Shown: positions 39,221 through 49,241 of the stretch, piece after piece
How positions within the stretch are numbered: the first letter of the stretch is position 1
Layout of the letters: every line of letters begins with the position of its first letter
DNA from: Mesodorylaimus sp. YZB2_4
Taxonomy: Eukaryota; Nematoda; Enoplea; Dorylaimida; Dorylaimidae
Assembly: GCA_030248295.1 (NCBI GenBank)
Contig: JASANH010000661.1
Location: 62,001 to 126,000 of the forward strand
Reading direction: 5' to 3'
Length of the DNA: 64,000 nt
Notes under the pieces: model-generated
Seen by the model: only the letters and a program-made list of their open reading frames with translations
The model's database searches: none
What the model was told of the DNA's origin: nothing
Program-made: the position numbers and the translations under genes

Positions 39221-40356
39221 AAGATGTGTGAGGAAGTATGCAGATTTATCGGCAGAGGGCCGATTTGCATGAGGCCAGTTGATGTGCATTTGGCCGCCCT
39301 GTTGGAGCCAGGGCAAGTTCTTGTTTTGTTTCTTGTGTTAGTATACTGTAGGTGAATATTCGAGACTTGTTTTGGTGTACCTGAGTTAGGCTTTTATCAT
39401 GTGTTTTCTATTGACGTGTCTTGATTTCTGATTTGCGTATGCCTCAGTACTAGGTATATAAGACCAGCTCTAGCGCTGTGAGGCAGTTGCACATCGTGTG
39501 ATCTTTGCGCGCGGACGTCTAGTAAAAGCTGCGTATTTCGTTTGGATTCAGTTTTTTCGGATCGCAGATGGCCAGATTTCCCACCCGGCGAACTAATCGT
39601 TTTCAGCCATACTTCAATCGAGCGTTGGGTAAGCTGTGTTGAGATTTGATGTAGTGAGGTGCTAGGTATCAACCATTACTTCATTACAGATGATACAACA
39701 TTCGAAATATCTATATAGTGTTTTTGTTGGAAACAAAGACCACCTTCACTGTAATCATTTACAGTGCACGTGGCAGCTTCTAGGTTGGTCATTGTGATTA
39801 TGTAATAAGACCAGGTCCGATCATATTACTGGAGCGAGTGTGTTATGTCTGAGTGGAATGTAACTATGAATGAGTTCGATGAATAGTAGCCAGAATTAAT
39901 ATTGCGCAAACCTCAGAAACATTCGTACAAAACTAATACACACAAGTATAGGAAAATTGTAAGGCGCCAGTTAGTCGGAAAGCACACTGCTAAATCATTG
40001 AAAAAAACATGATATAAGAAAATTACATGTAAGCTTGTAAGCGGGAACTCAACAGGAGTGACAGGCAGCCAACCAAGTCTTCCGACTGAAACACGGCAAA
40101 ACATAACCCTGACGGGTGACCCTCTCATCGTCAGCTGCCGGCTCCGTATATCGATTGGTCCTCTGCAATCATTACATGGAAGTAAATTATTTAAAACTGA
40201 CAAAGAACGACTAAAAAAAATATTTACCACATCATTGGTTCAACTGGCGACGACGGTGATGCAGCTTAACGCTCTTACTACTCGAAATGCTCATTATGCG
40301 TAGAAAGTCAGTCCACGACGAATTCGAGCAAATACTGCAGTGATAGCTATAACCTG

Positions 40357-40422
40357 TTTTCTTTGGGAATATACACGTTCTCCACGTTGCCGCATAGGCC
40401 GCGTGTGAATTCCCAAAGAAAA
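40357..40422. repeat. Inverted repeat, 21-bp arms, 24-nt loop
   Basis: Arms 40357-40377 and 40402-40422 pair at 19 of 21 positions (TTTTCTTTGGGAAT.../...ATTCCCAAAGAAAA). A transcript would form a stable hairpin; no function can be assigned. Confidence 0.7.
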
Positions 40423-40635
40423 GAGATAGTAGTAGTTCAAAAAAAACAACAGTGAGCGACGCCTGAAAGCCATGTTACAAAGTTCCCAAAGTTCCTGAAG
40501 ATCAGTTCTGGAATCTGTCATAGTCGTATCTGGAATCTGTCATAATTGTGATGCTAAGGTGTTTGCATTCGTATACAATGCTTGTATTCGCAGTGTACTT
40601 GAGTATGGCTCAGTCTGCTGGGATTAGCGTTGTTA

Positions 40636-40780
40636 CAGTTAAGTGTAACTGAAACTGAATCTATCAGCTAATTGAATCTTTTTAATTCAGTTAACTGTAA
40701 CTGAAATTAAAACTGAATCTCCTCGCCTAAACTGAATTTAACTGTGACTGAATCTTTTTAGAATCAGTGAAATTCAGTTT
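40636..40780. repeat. Degenerate ACTGAATC/AACTGTAACTG repeat
   Basis: Variants of aactgaatc, taactgtaactg and attcagtt recur at irregular spacing in both orientations over about 145 bp. Confidence 0.6.
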
Positions 40781-41479
40781 TAGAGTTTCTACGCTTTTGA
40801 AAATTAGTAATCTGTTTGCGGATGTTCGTGCAGATCTCAAAGAGAAACGAAACGCAGCTAGACGAGCTGGTTCGAATCATCTTAATCGCGAGTTGGAGGT
40901 GTATTTTGTTATCCTTAAAAGGCTAGTTATCGTAAAAAAATCGATCCATTCGAATTTCGGTCCAAATGTGGAGAGAAGTTGCAAAATCTTCACGAATATT
41001 GAAGTGCTTCATCATTTCCTGCAGGCTAGCGCCGAGTGAGAGAGTTATAAGCTAGGCGAGGTCCATGTTTTAAAAGCAGTCGGTATAATTAAAATAAAAT
41101 AAAAGTAACAACAGTTTATGAAAAAGGGTTTCTTCAGTTTCAATCATTTTATCACAAACATTTTAAAGTTACATTTTCTTGATCTTAGAAAGCTTTGCCA
41201 ACCAGTAAGTTCAACGACATGCTTATTCGATAATTCCCAAGTTCCTGGTGTGGAAGAAAGGCGCTGGTCAGCAGCGGTCAGCTCAAAAATTTTTGCGGAT
41301 TTTTAAAGTCGTGAGTTGCGAGGCGACAGAAAGTTGAGAAACACTCGCAGGGTTCTTCTGAACCCGCTGTTCAGTAGGTTATGGGCTTTGGTTTCGTCTT
41401 CCAAGCTTCTGGTTCTGAATTGTTTTGCACGTCAAAGCAAGTCGTGCCTAGTCTGTGCTCGTAGAAAGCAACCTCATCG

Positions 41480-42375
41480 CTGGGTAAAGCTCCTTTGGTT
41501 TTTATGCCCGTTGGTGCTCCGGTCAAGCGTGTCAGCATGGACATAGTCGGTCCTCTGAAGACATCACTATTGGGAAATACGTACATTCTTGGCCTCATCG
41601 AGGCGTTTACAAAATGGCTAGAGGCTTTTGCAATGGCAGATATGCGCGCAGAGATGGTAGCTCGTATCTCTGTGGAACACATTGTTTTCCGGTTTGGATG
41701 CCCTCGTTCAATCTTGACCGACCTGTGTTCGCAGTTTACATTGGACCTGATGAGGAGCATATGTCGATTTTTGAATATTCGCAAGTTGTCCACTGCGGCC
41801 TGTCATCCGCAATGTGACGGACAAGTGGAACGATATAATAAAGTGTTGATCGACTGCATTGCCGTCTACACGAGTGCTCATCAAGAAGACTGGGATGTGT
41901 TCATTCCTTTTGCTTTGTTCGCATTTCGCACCAGCGTGCATTCTTCGACTGGGTATTCGCCAGCTCAACTCGTGTATGGTCGTGATTTGTCGTTTCCTAT
42001 TGACCGTGTCTTTGGATTGGACGGGACTTAACAGTACTTGCATATCGATTACATGACGCAGTTGAAGCAGCAGTTGGCGGACGCATACAGGATTGTAACA
42101 GAAGAAATCGCAAAATCACAGCAAGCTCAAGCCCAGCAGTATAAAAAATCAGTTAATCGAATACCATTCAAGGTTGGATCATTGGTGATGGTCAAGAGAA
42201 ACACAGCGCCGCGAGGCTTGTCGACAAAATTACTGGATCGATTCTTGGGGCCTTATAGAATTCTTACAATGCCTTCGCCTGTAACCGCGTGCATTCGTCC
42301 TCTACTTCAGCCTGGATCGGATAAGTTAGTTCATGTAAAACAATTGCAGTTGTTTCGTGGAGACGTGTCTGGTCG
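41480..42375 (+). pseudogene. Gypsy integrase core and GPY/F module (relic)
   Basis: From about 41,480 the frame reads a retroviral-type integrase. First Asp is in SMDIVGPLK and second Asp in SILTDLCSQFT. The Glu is in HPQCDGQVERYNK, completing the D,D-35-E triad. HSSTGYSPAQLVYGRDL is the usual end of the core. A stop codon after FGLDGT interrupts, and the same frame resumes (HIDYMTQLKQQLADAY), reaching KVGSLVMVKR and KLLDRFLGPYRI, the GPY/F motif of Gypsy integrase C-termini. The upstream zinc-finger half is in another frame. Catalytic residues are intact but the frame is broken, so this is a relic. It would have joined retroelement cDNA to the genome. Confidence 0.88.
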
Positions 42376-42482
42376 AGTACAGACACCCAGTGGTGCTGCG
42401 TCAGCATCAACACAGGATGCGATCACGGATCATGAGATTTGCGTTGTTAGCGATCAAGACGGTAGATGTTGTAGGAGAGTAA

Positions 42483-42779
42483 GAAGGCATTTCTACACCT
42501 GGTGGGTTGACAGCCTTTCCTCCTGGTTCGTTAGTTTGGGCGAAGATGAGACAGGTACCCTGGTGGTCTGCTCGTGTTTTGCCAGAATCGGAAGCTTTGG
42601 GGCCGAAGCCGCGTACAAGGGGACCATGGGTTTTGGTGTACTTTTTTAACGATCGGAATCGACAGGCCTATGTTCATCAGAATGTCGTCGAGGAATATTT
42701 CGCCAACAAGAAGAAACACTCGCCGAGGAAGCCTAATATTCTCGTGGCTATGGCTGAGTTGGAACAGTTCGCATAGTCT
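42483..42779 (+). pseudogene. PWWP-like chromatin-reader domain 3' of the integrase
   Basis: The frame after a TAA at 42480 reads FPPGSLVWAKMRQVPWWSAR, which fits the PWWP signature GDLVWAKxxGYPWWPAxV, then WVLVYFFNDRNRQAYV for the VxFFGxxxxAWV strand pair, and a basic helix-rich end (KKKHSPRKP, VAMAELEQF). It lies about 130 nt after the GPY/F module, in the same orientation, linked by a Ser/Ala/Thr-rich spacer in another frame, so one or more indels separate them now. PWWP domains bind H3K36-methylated nucleosomes; in lentiviruses the host PWWP protein LEDGF/p75 guides integrase. A fused domain would be a built-in equivalent. The alternative is an unrelated host exon that happens to lie next to the element. 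Confidence 0.75.
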
Positions 42780-43503
42780 CAAGCACGCAATGCAGTATCG
42801 GAGGCTTTGGAGCAACTTTCATTTCTCTGTAGTGCGAGTCTTGGCTGCTGTGTTGTTGGTGACGCCTGGAAGGCGCCATGTTCAGTATAAGCCCTCAGCA
42901 TCTGTCGGCGGTGCTGTTTTCAGTTCGGGTGCGACGACAATCTGGTATTCCTCGTCGCCGGCTGATCTCTATATGTTACGCCCGTCGGGCGGATCTTTCG
43001 ATTCGGTAGCGGCCAACCATCACGTGATCGTTTTCAGTCACTGTGCCGCGTCATCGAGGTGTGATCGTTAGTGATTTACGTAGTGATAATGGTTTTCCCC
43101 TTTTTTCTTTTTCTGTCCTGATTCGGAGAACCCAGGCGTGTGTTCATCTGGGGAAGGGGCAATCTAGAGGTATTGACTAACCTGGACTGGTTCTCGATTT
43201 GTATTGATACTAACCTGCTGTTTTGTGTCTCTGTGTGTGTGCCTTTGGTGACCCTCTGATAATCAGTCGGGAGCCTTAGTAAGCGGTTGCTCTCGTATCG
43301 CGTCCCTGGGCCGCCCCTCTATCGCGTGGCAGGGCGGCCAGTTCATACTGCTTTTTGCCACTGGTTATGCAGTAAAAGATTAAAACCACGAAAATCTTTG
43401 AATACGGTATCATCAAATCGGTTTTCCAAAGCATTAAAAAAAGAGCTTATATGAGAGGACAAGTGAAAGCCCTTGGCCGACTGTTTGTTCCACAGAGTTC
43501 ATC
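42780..43503. other. Intergenic, possible retroelement 3' end
   Basis: The PWWP frame continues past its TAG with a plausible Ala/Leu-rich stretch before further stops. TGTTACGCCCG at 42,972 resembles an LTR start, and ATTAAA lies near 43,379. No second copy was found to define an LTR. Confidence 0.35.
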
Positions 43504-45254
43504 TCATCCCAATCTCTTCATGGCGTGGTTAACAAATAGCATTATCAGCTGCACGATTGTCATCAAGGTACCACCTACAAAAAGTCCCAGCGTCCCTCCA
43601 ATGTTGTTCAATAATTGGGTGAACGAGTAACTGTAAAACTCATGTGTGACCATCGTGCCGCCTTGATAAATAGACCCATGCTTAATCTCAATTGAAATCA
43701 AAGATAAATTCTTATCCAGTGCTTTGTTCTTCTCTGCTTCAGAGAGACTCTCTTTGGAATAAAGCGTCGAGTCGTAAATATCTTTTTCGCATGTTAGTGG
43801 ACACTGCTTTGGACATAAGATGGCAGCCTTTGCGTCGATATCTTGACGTTTACTTGAACTTAAAAAGTGGGATAAAGTCAAATTCTTAGAGAGCGAATAT
43901 GGATTTAGAAAGTTACAAAGAGTCTCGGGAGACATTTCTTTGTCTTGCATAATTGAGAGCCATATCCAACTGCAGTTTAGTGCGGATCGGTATAATTCAT
44001 TGTGGCACTTTGCCAGACATTTGTCAGAGGAGTACTTTGTTCCCTTCACACTAATTTTACTGCACGGCCAGTCGGATTTGTTCAAATAAATGAATTTCTG
44101 AACGCTAAATTTCACAGTATTGCTGAAGAAAGTTCTAACAATCAATTTTGGATTCACTGAGAAGTGCATATGGAGCGGACTGAAATACAGGATCCAATCT
44201 GGAGAATCTTCGACAAGTTCTTTCGTAAGATCGGCGAACTGAACTTGGATTTTTTTGACGCCGGAGTCAGACCCGAATCCACGCCTTGCTGGTTTCAAAT
44301 AAAAGACATAACATATTCTCTGGTCGAGCACAGTCCTTTGTGTCGTCTGATTTGAATAACAACTATTACATTTGTAATGAGCTTTAGAGCTTGCGGTGCC
44401 ATTGCATGGTTCAAGGTCAGGCGATATTGAGGTGAAATAATCCATAAGGTTGCTTATATTATTTGATCTATAAGAATTTAGGAAATTGCTCTTGGCCTCA
44501 CTGACATTATCAATTTGATCATAGAATGCCTCAGATATGTAGGACAACGAGTACTTTAGACCTTCGACAGATAAACCCAGGTCAAGCGCTTTGTTGACCT
44601 CGAAGAATGCTGGAGGGCATAATATCAGAGGAGGGAAGCTATGAGCTGGTTCGCGAAACGACTGGATCTAAAAGCATAAAACTGTTTTCCAATTCATATT
44701 GGCAACTGTGTAGGCAGAAACACAATGCTCAGGCCCTCGCCACCCCCAAAAGCCATTGCTGCTATGATTACTTATCGTTAGTGTACATTGCGTGTATGCA
44801 CTTCATCTTCAGTTGACATACTCTAAGAGAAGACAACTGGACTGTCAAGGTACATACGCTAGTTGCTGTCGGATAATTTAGATATTCTTCTGTAGTTTGG
44901 TACAAATAGAATGCAGTAGCTCCCAGAGCCAAGCAAAATAATGCAGTCCAAATAAACTTCAGAATTCGATTCTCGCTGCTGATTGCCTCTTTCAAACCAA
45001 CTATTGATATACGATCTGCCATCTGATCGAGAGCAGACACTGAATCTGATTGTGAGAGAAGGCACTGTAATACGACTTTTTACTGTATATCACCAATGCT
45101 TACTTGTTTTGTCCGAATGGTTTGAGATCAGCAGCTTTTGCGACTTAATAACTTCTGTCAGCTTTTCTTCCATACTTGCTAATCTTTCATCGAATTTTCG
45201 AATCAGACAAGTAACATCCTTTGCCCCTCTGCCTGATTTCATAGTTGCCTCCAT
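43504..45254 (-). CDS. DEG/ENaC channel A
   Basis: Three exons (45254-45104, 45045-44858, 44667-43504), phases 1 and 0, give 500 aa. The cytosolic N-terminus holds a short coiled-coil-like stretch (DERLASMEEKLTEV). The conserved His-Gly gating motif is Val-Gly (SIVGLKEA, residues 66-67). TM1 is about 81-99; SFPPLILCP at 123-131 is the family post-TM1 motif. The Cys-rich outer region (KPARRGFGSDSG, CLAKCHNELY, CPKQCPLTCEKDIYD) precedes TM2 at about 469-492 with NNIGGTLGLFVGGTLMT; the usual GxS selectivity triplet appears as GGT. Trimeric Na+-permeable channels of this family act in mechanosensation, acid or peptide sensing. Closest paralogue is channel B immediately upstream, sharing exon structure. 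Confidence 0.88.
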
Positions 45255-46457
45255 GATCGGACAAGGAATATATTTTTGCCCCCTGACTTGCTTGGACTAG
45301 GAAATTGACAGAAGAGACTTCATTCTTTTGCTTGGCAAATCATTCAGAGTAGTTTCATCTTTTCATTTTGCAATGGTATTTGCGATAGCTTTTAACACAC
45401 TTTACAGAAATGTACAAACTTTCTCTTTGCTCAGCTAACGATAAGTTACATACATTTGATACATTAAAAAAGGGAAAAAAATTTACCTAAAATATTGGAT
45501 AATAAATATGAATTGTGACGATAAATTTGTGGATGGATAACACAAGAATTACATGGCGTGGCCCTGATCGTAAGGAATTTTTTATTTAACTTTTCACTTT
45601 TATCGAGACATTCAAAAACGGTATGTGTTAGTGTGGCCTTCAGCAAAAAGTCCTATTCAATCGAGAGCACACAAAAAAAGCATAGAATGAGGCAGAAGAA
45701 AGGATACGATTCGACCAGGCCTGAGCACTCGTTCAACGCGGTTCACCTCCACTCCCCGCTCCGAGCCCATCACTTATCATCGAAGAGCGGATACATCATG
45801 ACTTACAGCCGAAGCGTTGACTGCAATAGACAGTGCACTTCACTACTTCCCATGATCACATGGACCTGGGATGTTAGTTCAGATCGGTTCATGTTGCCTG
45901 ATCGTAAGGAATACTGATCAGGAGCAGAGGAGACAATCCCACTCATCCTCTCATTGTCAGCCAGGCTACAGAAAGAACCAGTCATGTCAACTGATTCCAC
46001 TCCAGCTTCACACTTACAGTATGGCTGCCAGCCGTAATTCAACAGTTTTACAAGGCTTTATGCCATAACATGCGGTGGAATTCTTAGTTCATAATCCGAT
46101 CTGTTTGTTACCTCACGTGTTCTGTAGCTTGAGCAAAAAAGGCTTCTATGTTCTTTTTACTACTTTCTCTCTGCACTGCTAGGTATTTTGATGAATACAA
46201 TAAAAGATCGGAATCACGAAACTTCCACACTTCAATATACCGTATTTCCTCGAAATCCTCCCCCCCCCTCTGGCTGTTCTCCCCCGTCTGGGACCCATTT
46301 GGAAAAATTTCTCCCCTGAGGAGAATTTCGAGGAAATACGGTATATGGAAGTTTCGTGACCCAAATCATCCATCACAAGCCAAATCGTATATCACTGCAG
46401 CAAAAATTACAAGGGAGAACTAATCCTCAGCCACTGTTTTGGTCAGCAATATTCACC
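45255..46457. other. Intergenic between channel A and channel B
   Basis: About 1.2 kb with one fold-back element (46,214-46,359). No coding exon recognised; the promoter of channel A should lie at the left. Confidence 0.4.
46214..46359. repeat. Short fold-back MITE
   Basis: Inverted termini TCACGAAACTTCCA / TGGAAGTTTCGTGA are followed inward by a second paired block, ATACCGTATTTCCTCGAAAT and its complement. The left arm carries an extra 7-8 nt. The core is C-rich. It lies 100 bp past the stop of channel B. Structure fits a non-autonomous DNA element. Confidence 0.75.
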
Positions 46458-48934
46458 TCATCGCAATCTCTTCATGGCGTAGCTGACAAAGAGCATTATC
46501 AGCTGCACGATTGTCATCAAAGTACCGCCTACAAAAAGTCCCAGCGTCCCTCCAATGTTGTTCAATAATTGGGTGAACGAGTAACTGTAAAACTCATGTG
46601 TGACCATCGTGCCGCCTTGATAAATAGACCCATGCTTAATCTCGATTGAAATCAAAGATAAATTCTTATCCAGGGCTCTCTTCTTCTCTGCTTCAGTGTA
46701 ACTCTCTTGGTAATAAAGTGTCGAGTCGTAAATATCTTTTTCGCACGTTAGCGGACACTGCTTTTGGCACAATATGGGAGACTTTGAGTCAATATTGTGA
46801 TGGGTGCTTGAACTCATAAATTGGTATAATGTCCGATTCTCGCGAGGTGAATATGGATCGAGATAGTTACAAGCAGCCTCGGGAGACATCTCGTCATTGT
46901 GGATAATTGAAATCCACATCCAACTACAGTTTAATGTGGCTCGGTATAAATCACCGTGACACTTCGCCAGACATTGTTTAGATAAAAACTTTGTCCCCAT
47001 AACACTAGTTTTTCTGCATGGCCAGTCGGGTTTGTTCAAATAGACGAATTTCTGCATGCTGAATTTGACAGTATTGCGAAAGAAAGCTCTTACTTTCAAT
47101 TTTGGATTCATGGGATTAAAATACAATATCCAGTCGGGAGAATCTTCAATAAGTCCTTCCGTGTGATCCACAAATTGAATTTTGGTTTTTCTGACACCAG
47201 AGTCGGACGCAAATCCACGCTTTGCTGGTTTCAAATAAAAAACGTAACATATTATGTGATCGACTATAGTTCTTTCTATCGTTCTATTCAAATAACATTC
47301 ATCACATTCGTAACATGCTTTGGCAGTACCATCGCATTGTTCAAGGTCAGGCGATATTGCGGTGAAATAATTCATAAGGTTTCTTATATTATTCGATCTA
47401 TATGCATTTAGGAAATTGCTCTTGGCCTCACTGACATTATCGATTTGATCATAGAATGCCTTAGATATGTAGGACAAAGAGTACTTTAAACCTTCCACAG
47501 ATAAACCCAGGTCAAGCGCTTTGTTGACGTCGACGAAAGCCTCAGGGCATAATATCAGAGGAGGAAAACTATGCTCCGGTTCGCGAATGGACTGAACCTA
47601 AAACGTATAACATTTACAATTGTTTTTCAAGTTTTTGGGTGCTGTTAGGTGCACTGTACCAAATAAATCATCAGACCGTCGCCACTATGGTGTGCACCCT
47701 TAACCTGTTATATGCTGTACATACTGCGTGCGTGAGCATGAAGGCTAACTTCACAATTAAGAGAGGGTTTCTGAGACACTAGACCCGGAGCTGACCAGTA
47801 GAATTTTTAGACCCCCTTTTTATGTGCTCTATCGGAAGTACTCACAAAATTGATTGTCTTGGCGGGAGTAAAATTTTTAAAAAATGTCCAGGCAAGGAAG
47901 AAAATATTGAAGAAAACTCAAATTCAAAAGGCGCGTGCTTCAAACACTCCTTCCGAATTTGAGTTTTCTTCAATATTTTCTTCCATATACAGTAAAGGCA
48001 TTTTAAAAAATTTTACTTCCGTTACGACAATCAGTTTTGTGAGTACTTTCGATAGAGCACATAAAAAGGGGGTCAGAAAATTCGACTGGCCAAGCATCTT
48101 CCGTATGGGTCGAGTCTCTCAGAAACCCTCTCTTAATAACCCAGTTGTAGGCGCCCCTGCTTCACGACAGACGCATGTGCCCCTAATTCGCAGAATCGCC
48201 GCTTTTGGGCAATTCTTCTCGAAATTTTTAGCGATAACATAAGTTGATGTCAGCGACATTTTTATAGAAATGATGTGCTTTATCAAGCAAATTTTAAATT
48301 GCGTGGCTTAATTTTCATTCTTTGTTTTCGGTTTTAAAAATATTATGCGGTGGGAATGAAAAAAGGTTTTTCAAGATCTAATAAAAGCAGTAAAAGCTAA
48401 ACAAAGACTTAAAGCTGACTGGGCAAATTTTTTCTCTCCAAAATTGTCACTAAAATAAACTTAAATTATTACTAATCGTAAGAATTTTCGGCTGGTGTGT
48501 GAGCACACGTAATTAGGCCCTAATCGAAGTACATACGCTTGTTGCCGTCGGATAAAGCAAATATTCTTCTGTAGTTTGGTACAAATAGAATGCAGTAGCT
48601 CCAAGAGCCAAGCAAAATAATGCGGTCCAAATAAACCTCAGAATTCTATTCTCGCTGCGAATTGCCTCTTTCAAACCAACTATTGATACACGATCTGCCA
48701 TCTGATCGAGAGCAGACACTGAATCTGATTGTGAGAGAAGGCACTGTAATACGACTTTATTACTGCATAACGTTATTACCAACGCTTACTTGTTTTGTCT
48801 GAACGGTTTGAGATAAGCAGTTTTTGAAACTCAAAAACTGTTGTCAGTTTTTCTTCCATACTTGTCAATCTTTGGTCAAAATTTTGAATTAAATCAGCGA
48901 CATCTTTTGCCATATCGTCATTTTTATTTGCCAT
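46458..48934 (-). CDS. DEG/ENaC channel B
   Basis: Three exons (48934-48790, 48724-48537, 47597-46458), phases 1 and 0, give 490 aa. Exon 2 has the same length (188 nt) as in channel A and the C-terminal half is nearly the same protein, including MADRVSIVGLKEAI, SFPPLILCP, CPKQCPLTC-like Cys spacing, and NNIGGTLGLFVGGTLMT. The His-Gly motif is again Val-Gly. N-terminal helix DQRLTSMEEKLTTV. Intron 2 is about 940 nt here against 190 nt in channel A because a 372-bp snapback element (47,761-48,132) and flanking DNA lie in it. Likely a recent tandem duplicate of channel A. Confidence 0.88.
47757..48136. mobile_element. TTAA-flanked snapback element in channel B intron 2
   Basis: The 372-bp element (47761-48132) is flanked on both sides by TTAA and consists of two inverted arms of about 185 bp with almost no loop. 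Paired blocks include GAGAGGGTTTCTGAGA at the tips, CCCCCTTTTTATGTGCTCTA, GTACTCACAAAA and AAGAAAATATTGAAGAAAAC at the centre. TTAA duplication is the hallmark of piggyBac-superfamily insertion, but the tips are not those of a family I recognise. A transcript of the intron would fold into a long double-stranded hairpin. Confidence 0.85.
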
Positions 48935-49241
48935 CAGGATCAGGGATGGATTATATTTTTTCCCGACTTTTGCTTGGATTAACGGAATCGACATGAGATA
49001 TAAAAGCTTCTGTGCCCTCTTGTTTTGTCGATTCACTCTGACCAAATAATTCCATCTTTTTATCCTCCTAGTATTTGTAATGCAAGCTCTCGGCATACAA
49101 TTTCTCTTTGCTCTGCTGGATAAATATCAGATAACGTATTTAAATAGATATGGATAATGGTGTGGCAATCGTACTGTAGTAAGCATTGGCAGACGTTATT
49201 TATATTGCGCGTCACATTGCTTTGTTACGTTCCCAAAACTG
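48935..49241. other. Short intergenic spacer upstream of channel B
   Basis: About 300 bp between channel B and the pseudogene; it presumably contains the channel B promoter. No motif stands out. Confidence 0.35.

Larger units (their letters stand above)
39221..41324. other. Intergenic, repeats and hairpins
   Basis: Contains a TATA-like ggtatataagac near 39,455, the 21-bp-arm hairpin at 40,357-40,422 and an ACTGAATC-type degenerate repeat at about 40,636-40,780. No gene was recognised, and I found no Gypsy reverse transcriptase or gag coding in it. Confidence 0.4.
41325..42779 (+). mobile_element. 5'-truncated Ty3/Gypsy retroelement, integrase plus PWWP end
   Basis: What remains is the 3' part of pol. 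There is a fragment of the integrase zinc-binding domain (CLVCARRK, about 41,450-41,475), then after one frameshift the complete catalytic core, the C-terminal GPY/F module, a Ser/Thr-rich linker and a PWWP-like domain. Protease, reverse transcriptase, RNase H and gag were not found upstream. The frameshifts and missing 5' half mean it is dead here. No matching pair of LTRs was found; a TGTTACGCCC at 42,972 could start a 3' LTR but this is unproven. Confidence 0.8.

Noticed and set aside
42507-42776. PWWP segment as an independent host gene
   Set aside because: No start codon, no splice-linked exons and immediate adjacency and co-orientation with the integrase make an element-borne domain likelier, though this alternative stays open.
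39400-43400. Paired LTRs of the Gypsy element
   Set aside because: A TATA-like region near 39,455 and TGTTACGCCC at 42,972 were considered, but no matching sequence pair was found by eye.
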